From the NCBI GenBank assembly GCA_958446555.1, contig CAUCWU010000072.1, forward strand, positions 1-9,178: a stretch of 9,178 nucleotides of DNA, given 5' to 3'. Numbering within the stretch: the stretch's first letter is position 1; each line of letters opens with the position of its first letter. A program made the position numbers and the translations under genes. Source of the DNA: an uncultured Lachnospiraceae bacterium. Lineage in GTDB: Bacteria > Bacillota > Clostridia > Lachnospirales > Lachnospiraceae. Below the pieces are notes generated by a model that worked only from the letters and a program-made list of their open reading frames with translations, did no database searches and was not told the DNA's origin. Shown here one piece after another: positions 1 to 6,232 of this stretch.

Positions 1-1
1 T

Positions 2-445
2 TTAGGTGCAGGAAAGCTAGAGGAGGCAAGAGAGACCGATACAAAGTTAATCTTTGCGTCAGTTGTCAGCTGTCTGGTACTTGGAACCATCATGGCACTC
101 GCTGCGCCGCTATTTCCAGAGCTTTACAATACAACCGATGAAGTCAAAGAGCTTGCAACCTTCTTTATCGTGTTCTCAGCAATTATGATGCCGTTTAATG
201 CATTTTTGCACTCTGCATATTTTACCCTTCGTTCAGGTGGAAAGACATTGATCACCTTCTTCTTTGATGCAGGTTTTGTTTGGATTGTCTCCATTCCACT
301 TGCACTTGCACTTTCTAGATTAACAGATATGCCAGTTCGCATGTTGTATGCATGTTGCACAGGAGCAGATCTTATCAAAGTGGTAGTTGGATATATTCTT
401 GTCAAGAGAGGAAAATGGGTAGTGAAGATCGTTGATAATGATTGA
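2..445 (+). CDS. MATE family efflux transporter, C-terminal part (5' end outside window)
   Basis: This is the last 147 residues of a multidrug/toxin extrusion (MATE) type transporter, an inner-membrane antiporter that exports organic compounds using an ion gradient. The reading frame is open from base 2 to a TGA at 443-445, so the start lies upstream of the window. It opens with a soluble loop typical of the family (LGAGKLEEARETDTKLI). Hydrophobic segments follow, at about residues 17-37, 50-70, 79-102 and 113-135 of the fragment. The stretch AYFTLRSGGKT resembles the conserved ILRAGGDT-like element in the second half of MATE proteins. The chain ends in a short basic tail (VKRGKWVVKIVDND). 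The substrate and coupling ion cannot be judged from this part. It is followed by a 137-bp gap with its own promoter, so it is probably not in an operon with rhaM. The family call is fairly sure; the subfamily is not known. Confidence 0.85.
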   Translation, partial: LGAGKLEEARETDTKLIFASVVSCLVLGTIMALAAPLFPELYNTTDEVKELATFFIVFSAIMMPFNAFLHSAYFTLRSGGKTLITFFFDAGFVWIVSIPLALALSRLTDMPVRMLYACCTGADLIKVVVGYILVKRGKWVVKIVDND

Positions 446-446
446 T

Positions 447-470
447 ACTGCTCAATATTTGCAGTTTTCT
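447..470 (+). terminator. Possible weak intrinsic terminator after the MATE gene
   Basis: Just after the MATE stop codon, ACTGC (447-451) can pair with GCAGT (461-465) across a 9-base loop, followed by a short TTTTCT run. The stem has only 5 bp, so it is a weak candidate. Its only support is its position between a stop codon and the next promoter. Confidence 0.25.
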
Positions 471-484
471 GAAAAGGTGAGATC

Positions 485-513
485 TTGCATAATTTGTTCG
501 AATGGAGTACAAT
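485..513 (+). promoter_or_regulatory. Predicted sigma-A promoter of rhaM
   Basis: TTGCAT (485-490) and TACAAT (508-513) are separated by exactly 17 bases, close to the TTGACA/TATAAT consensus. Transcription would begin near 520, giving a leader of about 63 bases before the rhaM start at 583. The spacer and the start-site region carry the inverted repeats annotated at 491-529. Confidence 0.6.
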
Positions 514-529
514 AAATTTGAACAAATTT
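491..529. promoter_or_regulatory. Inverted repeats over the rhaM promoter, candidate operator
   Basis: AATTTGTTCGAAT (491-503) and ATTTGAACAAATT (516-528) are inverted copies with one mismatch over 13 bases. The right arm is also the core of a local palindrome, AAATTTGAACAAATTT (514-529). The left arm fills most of the -35/-10 spacer. The right arm begins at the end of the -10 box and covers the expected start site. This is where a repressor would block RNA polymerase. The regulator is not identified: the motif matches no operator I recognise with confidence, and no regulator gene is in the window. Confidence 0.45.
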
Positions 530-582
530 GATCCGTGAAAACGTCCAAATGACAAACGGAAAACTGAAAGGATGGCAGGAAA

Positions 583-894
583 ATGATTAAAGGATTTAAA
601 ATGAAGCTTTATCCAGGTATGGAAGCAGAGTACGAGAAGAGACATAACCAGCTGTGGCCGGAGATGAAGGATATGATTCATGAGCACGGCGGTAAGAATT
701 ATACAATCTTCTTAGATCGTGAAACTTTAACTCTGTTTGGTTACATTGAGATCGAGGACGAGGAGCTGTGGGCAAAGGGAGCCGATACTGCAATCAACCG
801 TAAGTGGTGGGATTTCATGGCAGATATTATGGAGACCAATCCAGACAACAGCCCAGTATCCATTGATTTAAAGACTGTATTCCACTTAGACTAA
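583..894 (+). CDS. rhaM: L-rhamnose mutarotase
   Basis: RhaM interconverts the alpha and beta anomers of L-rhamnose in the cytoplasm, supplying the anomer used by rhamnose isomerase. The 103-residue protein is close in length to the E. coli enzyme (104) and aligns with it end to end. Shared features include the N-terminal beta strand (MIKGFKMKLYPG), the YEKRHNQLWPEM segment with Tyr17 and His21 at the places of the active-site Tyr and His, GGKNYTIFLD, the paired Trp75-Trp76, and the C-terminal NPDNSPVSIDLKTVFHLD. The start is set by full-length alignment and an upstream AAAGGA (567-572), 10 bases away. It appears to be a single-gene unit: a promoter with inverted repeats lies upstream, and a strong hairpin terminator begins 9 bases after the stop. 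No rhaA, rhaB, rhaD or transporter gene is in view, so its partners must lie elsewhere. A role on a related sugar is possible, as the family is small and similar. Confidence 0.93.
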   Translation: MIKGFKMKLYPGMEAEYEKRHNQLWPEMKDMIHEHGGKNYTIFLDRETLTLFGYIEIEDEELWAKGADTAINRKWWDFMADIMETNPDNSPVSIDLKTVFHLD

Positions 895-903
895 TATAAT
901 AAT

Positions 904-948
904 AAAAAAGACGTTTCTAGTTAGTTGTTAGCTAGAAACGTCTTTTTT
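904..948. terminator. Bidirectional intrinsic terminator between rhaM and truA
   Basis: AAAAAAGACGTTTCTAG (904-920) pairs perfectly with CTAGAAACGTCTTTTTT (932-948) across an 11-base loop. The A run on one side and the T run on the other give a U tract on either strand. It sits between the convergent rhaM stop (894) and truA stop (964), so it should end both transcripts. Confidence 0.93.
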
Positions 949-963
949 GTTCGTTCATCTAAA

Positions 964-1707
964 TTAGTTATAATCAACCTCGATCAAGCACAGTCCCTGT
1001 GCCGGTGCAGTAGGTCCGGCAAGACTTCTCTTTTTGCCCTGAAGAATTGTCAATACATCCTCAGGCTGCATGCGGTGAAAACCAACCTCAAGGAGAGTAC
1101 CAGTCATAATGCGAACCATATGCTGTAAGAAACCATCACCGTGGAAGGAGAGTGTCAGATAGTCTCCCTTTTGCTGGATACGAATCGAGTCAACTGTTCT
1201 CACCGTGCTTTTGTTCATCTTTGGATTGCCACAGAAGCTTGCAAAATCGTGCATACCAGTCAGATAAGTTGCTGCCCTATTCATAGCAGCAAGATCTGGC
1301 ATTCCCTCTAAGCGAGTGACATAGCGGCGGTCAAAGACTGGCTTTGTCTGTCCCACATAGCAGGTGTAGCAGTAGGTCTTTCCAGTCGCATTATAGCGGC
1401 TGTGGAAACGCTGAGAAGCCTCAGCAACATCCAAGATCACAATATCATCTGGAAGATAGCGATTCATATAATCGCGAATCTCGCGGACAGAAAGTGGCGT
1501 GTCAAGCAGCGCGTTGGCGGTCATTGCCTTTGCGTGAACACCGGCATCGGTACGTCCTGCACCGACAAGCTTCACGGTCTCAACTTCACACATTTTGGCA
1601 AGAACAGATTCGATCTTACCCTGAATCGTGTCATCGGTATGTTTTTGGTGTTCCCAACCGCTGTAGCGGCTACCATCGTAGCTAATTGTAAAACGATAAT
1701 TATTCAT
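964..1707 (-). CDS. truA: tRNA pseudouridine(38-40) synthase TruA
   Basis: TruA converts uridine to pseudouridine at positions 38-40 in the anticodon stem-loop of many tRNAs. The 247-residue length is normal for Firmicutes. The catalytic motif GAGRTDAGVHA is present, with the nucleophilic Asp54. The N-terminal YDGSRYSGW, the segment around Tyr112 (GKTYCYTCYV), GMHDFASFCG and the C-terminal GDGFLQHMVRIMTGTLLEVG are all family landmarks. Its start lies 8 bases beyond the stop codon of the large fusion gene, and its likely ribosome binding site (AAAGGA, about 1721-1726) is inside the last codons of that gene. The two are therefore almost certainly on one mRNA and may be translationally coupled. 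In many Firmicutes truA sits instead near ecfT or ribosomal protein genes, so this neighbour is less usual. Transcription ends at the hairpin just past the stop. Confidence 0.96.
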   Translation of the reverse strand: MNNYRFTISYDGSRYSGWEHQKHTDDTIQGKIESVLAKMCEVETVKLVGAGRTDAGVHAKAMTANALLDTPLSVREIRDYMNRYLPDDIVILDVAEASQRFHSRYNATGKTYCYTCYVGQTKPVFDRRYVTRLEGMPDLAAMNRAATYLTGMHDFASFCGNPKMNKSTVRTVDSIRIQQKGDYLTLSFHGDGFLQHMVRIMTGTLLEVGFHRMQPEDVLTILQGKKRSLAGPTAPAQGLCLIEVDYN

Positions 1708-1715
1708 AAAAAACT

Positions 1716-4700
1716 TTAGTTCCTTTCTTTATCCAGATTACTCTGTGCAGTCGCAAGCATCAGCTTGATACGATTGAGCTGATTTACCTCAGAAGCGCCT
1801 GGGTCATAGTCAACTGCAATGATATTGGCCTCTGGATGCTGGTGGCGAATCTCCTTGATGACACCCTTTCCGACAATGTGGTTTGGCAGGCAACCAAATG
1901 GCTGTGTGCAGACAACATTGTTGACACCACTGTGGATCAGCTCCATGATCTCACCAGTTAAGAACCAACCCTCACCAGTCTGGTTTCCGATGGATACAAG
2001 CGGATCTGCATATTTTGCAAGATCGTGAATATCAGCTGGCGGTGTGAAGTGCTTACTCTGAGCAAATGCCTTTCTTGCAGCCTTTCTCATATATTCAAGA
2101 GCTGTGATACCGACATTGCACATTTTGGCAGTTGCGCTGCTCATGCCAAGCTTTTCAGACTTGAAATTGCTGTTGTAGAAGCAGTATAAGAAGAAATCAA
2201 GCATATCTGGCATAACAGCTTCTGCGCCTTCTCGTTCAAGAAGCTCAACAAGATGGTTGTTTGCTTGAGGAAGGAACTTAACCAAGATCTCACCAACGAT
2301 TCCAACTCTCGGAATGACCTTATCCTCGTAAATCGGAATATTGTCAAAGTCGCGGATCATATCCTTAATAATATGATTAAATCTTGTCATGCTAGGTGTG
2401 CGCTTTAAGTCATTGTTGCAGATGCGCTTCCACTTTTCATGCATTGCATTGACAGAACCCGGTACCTTCTCATATGGGCGCATGCGGTAGACAGTGCGCA
2501 TGAAGATATCACCGTAAACGATAGCCTGTACAGCACGAATTGCAAGTGCCGGTGTGTAGGTCATACCAGGGTTGGACTCAAGCTTGCTCAGATTCAGCGA
2601 GATAACTGGAATCTGTGCCATACCAGCCTTCTCAAGTGCACGGCGGATGAATCCGACATAGTTACTTGCACGGCAACCACCACCAGTCTGGGTCATAAAG
2701 ATTGCAACATGGTCGAGGTCATAGCGACCGGACAACAGTGCATCCATAATCTGACCGACAACAATCAAGGACGGATAGCAGGCATCGTTGTTTACATATT
2801 TGAGTCCGACATCGACAGCAGTGCGGCTTTCCTTCATCACTTCGACATTGTAACCGGAGCTCTTGATTGCAGTCTCCAGAAGATCAAAGTGAATCGGGCT
2901 CATCTGCGGACAAAGAATCGTGTAGTTCTTCTTCATTTCCTTTGTGAAGAGAACACGGTTGTAGGCAGAGGAAACCACATGGCGCTCAATGTGCTTTTGC
3001 TCGCGAACGCGGATTGCAGAGAGCAGAGAGCGGATACGGATGCGAGCTGCACCAAGGTTATTAACCTCATCGATCTTAAGAACCGTATAGATTTTGCCAG
3101 AGCCGGTCAAAATATCGTTGACCTGATCAGTTGTTACGGCATCAAGACCACAACCGAAGGAGTTTAACTGAATCAGATCCAGATTGTCCTGTGTGCGCAC
3201 AAATTGAGCGGCAGCATACAGTCTGGAGTGGTACATCCACTGGTTTAATACGATCAGACGGCCATCCATCTTTGCCAGATGGGAGACAGAGTCCTCAGTC
3301 AAAACAGCGATGCCGTAGGAAGTGATCAGTTCTGGAATACCGTGGTTGATCTCAGGATCGACATGATACGGACGACCTGCAAGGATAATACCGCGCTTTC
3401 CGGTCTGCTTTAAGTATTCAAGTGTCTCCTCACCCTTTTTCTGGATGTCTTTTCGACAAGCTTGCATCTCAACCCAGCCGGCGTGAGCAGCCTCGCGAAT
3501 CTCTTCCTCTGGAATGCCCATCTTGCCAAATTCCTCAACAAGACGCTTGGTCATCACTTCCTCATTGGTCAGTGCAAGGAATGGATTCATAAAGACAACA
3601 TCTGGATTTTTTAACTCTTCAACATTGTTTTTGATGTTCTCTGCATAGGAGGTAACGATTGGACAGTTGTAATGGTTCTGCGCATCGTCAAACTCAACTC
3701 GCTCATATGGAATACACGGATAGAAGATAAAGTGTACATTGTTTCGAAGAAGCCAAGTCACATGACCGTGTGCAAGCTTTGCCGGATAACATTCGGACTC
3801 ACTTGGAATCGACTCAATACCCATCTCATAGATGGAACGATTGGAGCCAGGAGAGAGAACAACTCGATAACCGAGCTTCTTAAAGAAGGTTGCCCATAGA
3901 GGGAAGTTCTCATACATGTTTAACACGCGGGCAATACCGACGGTACCGCGCTTTGCATCCTTCTCTTCAAGTGGCTCATAGTCGAAAATGCGGTGATACT
4001 TATAGTCAAACAGGTTTGGAATATTTTCTTTATTCTTTTCCTTTCCAAGACCACGCTCACAGCGGTTTCCAAATATGTAATGGCTGCCGTTGCTAAAACG
4101 GTTGATTGTCAGAAGACAGTGGTTGGTACAGCCCTGACAGCGAGTTAAGCGAGTTGTATATTTCAAAGACAAAATGTCATTCATAGACAGCATGCTTGTC
4201 TTTGGATTCTTGTGGGTCTGATAATATTCTCTTGCGACAAGAGCAGCACCAAATGCACCCATGATACCAGCGATATCTGGACGGACAGCCTCGCAGCCAG
4301 CAATCTTTTCAAAGCTTCGAAGAACGGCATCGTTGTAGAAGGTACCACCCTGTACAACGACATGCTTTCCAAGGTCAGATGCATCGTTGATCTTGATAAC
4401 CTTAAACAGCGCATTCTTGATAACTGAGTAGGCGAGACCAGCAGAGATATCAGCAACTGTAGCGCCCTCCTTCTGAGCCTGCTTTACGTTTGAGTTCATA
4501 AATACCGTGCAGCGGGTTCCAAGGTCAGTCGGGTTCTTTGCAAACAGAGCAGCCTTTGCGAAATCGACAACTGTATAGTTCAAGGATTTTGCGAAGGTCT
4601 CGATAAAGGAACCGCAGCCAGAGGAACATGCCTCATTTAACTGAACACTGTCAACTGTATGGTTCTTGATCTTGATGCACTTCATATCCTGACCGCCGAT

Positions 4701-5972
4701 ATCGAGAATACAATCGACATCTGGCTGGAAGAACGAAGCTGCATAGTAATGGGCAACTGTCTCAACCTCGCCCATATCAAGCTGTAATGCAGCCTTAATG
4801 AGTGCCTCGCCGTAACCGGTAGAACATCCGTAGGCAATCTCAACATCGTCTGGCATCTGCTCATAGATCTCACGGATCGCACGAACGGTTGTGGAGAGTG
4901 GGCTTCCGTTGTTATTGCTGTAGAAGGAATAAAGAAGAGATCCATCCTCAGCGACAAGAGCAACCTTTGTTGTTGTAGAACCGGCATCCACACCGAAGAA
5001 GCATTTGCCGTGATAATTGCGAAGATCGCCCTTCTTTACGGTGTGCTGCTTATGACGATCGGTGAACTCGTCGTATTCTTTTTCAGAAGCAAACAGAGGA
5101 TCCATACGCTTGATCTCAAAGTTCATCTTGATGCCCTTTGTCAAGCGATCAATCATCTGTGTGATTGGGGTCACTGTGGTGTCAGCCTTTACATTCATTG
5201 CAGCACCGATTGCGGCGAACAGATGAGAGTGCTCTGGTGCAATGATATGCTCATCGGTCAGATGAAGTGTGCGGATGAAGGCTTCCTTTAACTGATCCAA
5301 AAAGTGCAGAGGACCGCCGAGGAATGCAACATTTCCACGGATTGGCTTACCACAGGCAAGACCAGAGATCGTCTGATTGACAACAGCCTGAAAAATAGAA
5401 GCGGCAAGGTCTTCCTTTGCAGCACCCTCATTGATCAGTGGCTGAATATCGGTCTTTGCGAATACGCCGCAGCGGGCAGCAATCGGATAAATTTCATGAT
5501 AATTTTTTGCAAGCTCATTTAATCCAGAGGCATCGGTCTGAAGAAGAGAAGCCATCTGGTCGATGAAGGAACCGGTACCACCTGCACAGATTCCGTTCAT
5601 ACGCTGGTCAACACCGCCTGTAAAGTAGATGATCTTTGCATCCTCACCGCCAAGCTCGATTGCAACATCAGTCTGCGGTGCATAATCCTTTAAACTGGTA
5701 GCAACAGCGACAACCTCCTGCACAAACGGGATGTCTAGGTGTTTTGCAAGCGTCAAACCACCAGAGCCAGTGATGGAAGAAGCCAGATCCATTGGACCTA
5801 GCTTGTCGTAAGCTTTGGATAACAGCTCAGCGAGTGTTTCCTGAATATTTGCAAAATGGCGCTGATAATCGGAGAACAACAGGTTGTTTTCGCTGTCAAG
5901 GATGGCAACCTTAACAGTTGTGGAACCGATATCAATACCAAGACGGTTATATGTTTTTGTTGATGTACCCAT
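1716..5972 (-). CDS. 2-hydroxyacyl-CoA dehydratase activase/dehydratase-like fusion protein (1418 residues)
   Basis: This protein belongs to the BadF/BadG/BcrA/BcrD/HgdC family, ATP-driven [4Fe-4S] activators that push single electrons to very low potential, fused to HgdA/HgdB-like domains. Residues 10-260 form the first ASKHA ATPase fold (GIDIGSTTVK, ELGGEDAK, AGGTGSF, Cys129 and Cys168). Residues 325-582 form the second (GVDAGSTTTK, DIGGQDMK, Cys449, Cys453, Cys488). Residues 600-640 hold a cysteine cluster, Cys612, 615, 619 and 638. Residues 675-960 resemble the DUF2229/COG3580 type (Cys728, 753, 770, 941), and 1015-1400 resemble COG3581 (Cys1021, 1065, 1100, 1355, 1361). No signal peptide or membrane segment is seen, so it should be cytosolic. 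The start is fixed by AAAGGAGGT 5 bases upstream and by the domain beginning at residue 11. Proteins of this size and order are known in Clostridia, generally annotated as dehydratase or activase-related and without an assigned reaction. Double-cubane cluster proteins are a possible comparison. No substrate gene is nearby, so the reaction is unknown. Confidence 0.93.
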   Translation of the reverse strand: MGTSTKTYNRLGIDIGSTTVKVAILDSENNLLFSDYQRHFANIQETLAELLSKAYDKLGPMDLASSITGSGGLTLAKHLDIPFVQEVVAVATSLKDYAPQTDVAIELGGEDAKIIYFTGGVDQRMNGICAGGTGSFIDQMASLLQTDASGLNELAKNYHEIYPIAARCGVFAKTDIQPLINEGAAKEDLAASIFQAVVNQTISGLACGKPIRGNVAFLGGPLHFLDQLKEAFIRTLHLTDEHIIAPEHSHLFAAIGAAMNVKADTTVTPITQMIDRLTKGIKMNFEIKRMDPLFASEKEYDEFTDRHKQHTVKKGDLRNYHGKCFFGVDAGSTTTKVALVAEDGSLLYSFYSNNNGSPLSTTVRAIREIYEQMPDDVEIAYGCSTGYGEALIKAALQLDMGEVETVAHYYAASFFQPDVDCILDIGGQDMKCIKIKNHTVDSVQLNEACSSGCGSFIETFAKSLNYTVVDFAKAALFAKNPTDLGTRCTVFMNSNVKQAQKEGATVADISAGLAYSVIKNALFKVIKINDASDLGKHVVVQGGTFYNDAVLRSFEKIAGCEAVRPDIAGIMGAFGAALVAREYYQTHKNPKTSMLSMNDILSLKYTTRLTRCQGCTNHCLLTINRFSNGSHYIFGNRCERGLGKEKNKENIPNLFDYKYHRIFDYEPLEEKDAKRGTVGIARVLNMYENFPLWATFFKKLGYRVVLSPGSNRSIYEMGIESIPSESECYPAKLAHGHVTWLLRNNVHFIFYPCIPYERVEFDDAQNHYNCPIVTSYAENIKNNVEELKNPDVVFMNPFLALTNEEVMTKRLVEEFGKMGIPEEEIREAAHAGWVEMQACRKDIQKKGEETLEYLKQTGKRGIILAGRPYHVDPEINHGIPELITSYGIAVLTEDSVSHLAKMDGRLIVLNQWMYHSRLYAAAQFVRTQDNLDLIQLNSFGCGLDAVTTDQVNDILTGSGKIYTVLKIDEVNNLGAARIRIRSLLSAIRVREQKHIERHVVSSAYNRVLFTKEMKKNYTILCPQMSPIHFDLLETAIKSSGYNVEVMKESRTAVDVGLKYVNNDACYPSLIVVGQIMDALLSGRYDLDHVAIFMTQTGGGCRASNYVGFIRRALEKAGMAQIPVISLNLSKLESNPGMTYTPALAIRAVQAIVYGDIFMRTVYRMRPYEKVPGSVNAMHEKWKRICNNDLKRTPSMTRFNHIIKDMIRDFDNIPIYEDKVIPRVGIVGEILVKFLPQANNHLVELLEREGAEAVMPDMLDFFLYCFYNSNFKSEKLGMSSATAKMCNVGITALEYMRKAARKAFAQSKHFTPPADIHDLAKYADPLVSIGNQTGEGWFLTGEIMELIHSGVNNVVCTQPFGCLPNHIVGKGVIKEIRHQHPEANIIAVDYDPGASEVNQLNRIKLMLATAQSNLDKERN

Positions 5973-5977
5973 TCAAT

Positions 5978-5986
5978 ACCTCCTTT
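5978..5986 (-). promoter_or_regulatory. Strong ribosome binding site of the activase fusion gene
   Basis: On the minus strand AAAGGAGGT ends 5 bases before the ATG at 5972-5970. This is a near-perfect Shine-Dalgarno sequence; it decides the start codon and suggests efficient translation. Confidence 0.9.
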
Positions 5987-6062
5987 GTGAATACTTTCTA
6001 ACGAAAACTTATGTAAAATCAAAAAAAGAAAAACAAGGCAATAAACCCCAAAATACAGATGA

Positions 6063-6091
6063 ATTATAACGGCTTTTGCGGGAAAAAGCAA
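6063..6091 (-). promoter_or_regulatory. Predicted promoter of the activase fusion-truA operon
   Basis: On the minus strand a perfect TATAAT (6068-6063) lies 17 bases from TTGCTT (6091-6086), a poor -35 box that matches only TTG. Transcription would begin near 6056 and give a leader of about 83 bases. An inverted repeat, GCTTTT/AAAAGC (6072-6077 and 6084-6089 on the plus strand), lies within the spacer and -35 box and could bind a regulator. The perfect -10 with a weak -35 would suit an activated or regulated promoter, but this is inference. Confidence 0.5.
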
Positions 6092-6135
6092 GTAACTAAT
6101 AAAAAAGTAAGAATCATTTTTAGAATTAAAAGAGT

Positions 6136-6164
6136 TTGACAAACACAGGCTCTAAATCTATAAT
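6136..6164 (+). promoter_or_regulatory. Consensus sigma-A promoter for the rhomboid-like gene and probably pyk
   Basis: TTGACA (6136-6141) and TATAAT (6159-6164) are both perfect and separated by 17 bases. The bases upstream (about 6097-6133) are rich in A and T tracts, as in an UP element. Transcription should begin near 6171, about 62 bases before the start codon at 6233. With no terminator between the rhomboid-like gene and pyk, this promoter may also drive pyk. Confidence 0.88.
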
Positions 6165-6170
6165 AGAGGT

Positions 6171-6232
6171 ATGTGTGAAAAAGGTTAGAATAATCCGGTC
6201 GGGGGATGCCGGGTGAGAAAGGATTCGTTTAT
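6171..6232 (+). promoter_or_regulatory. 5' leader with two mutually exclusive small stems
   Basis: In the leader, TCCGGT (6194-6199) can pair with GCCGGG (6208-6213), including two wobble pairs. Alternatively AATCC (6192-6196) can pair with GGATT (6221-6225), which would cover the GGA of the ribosome binding site (GAAAGGA, 6217-6223). The two pairings share bases 6194-6196 and so exclude each other. The stems are short; no known riboswitch class was recognised. Confidence 0.22.

Noticed and set aside
124..687. A 187-codon minus-strand open frame spanning the MATE end, the gap and the start of rhaM
   Set aside because: It crosses two well-supported plus-strand genes and a promoter, and its translation is low-complexity and unlike a known family.
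925..1128. A short plus-strand open frame starting inside the terminator loop and running over truA
   Set aside because: It overlaps the terminator and the conserved truA C-terminus; no domain or ribosome binding site supports it.
2439..3167. A 242-codon open frame on the plus strand, antisense to the activase fusion gene
   Set aside because: It lies wholly inside a clear protein-coding gene with recognisable motifs on the other strand. Its translation has no recognisable domain and it has no convincing ribosome binding site. It is a shadow frame.
6206..6232. The upstream in-frame ATG at 6206 as the start of the rhomboid-like gene
   Set aside because: The bases before it are G-rich but lack a well-spaced Shine-Dalgarno sequence, while the ATG at 6233 has GAAAGGA at 9 bases. 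The nine extra residues look like leader sequence.
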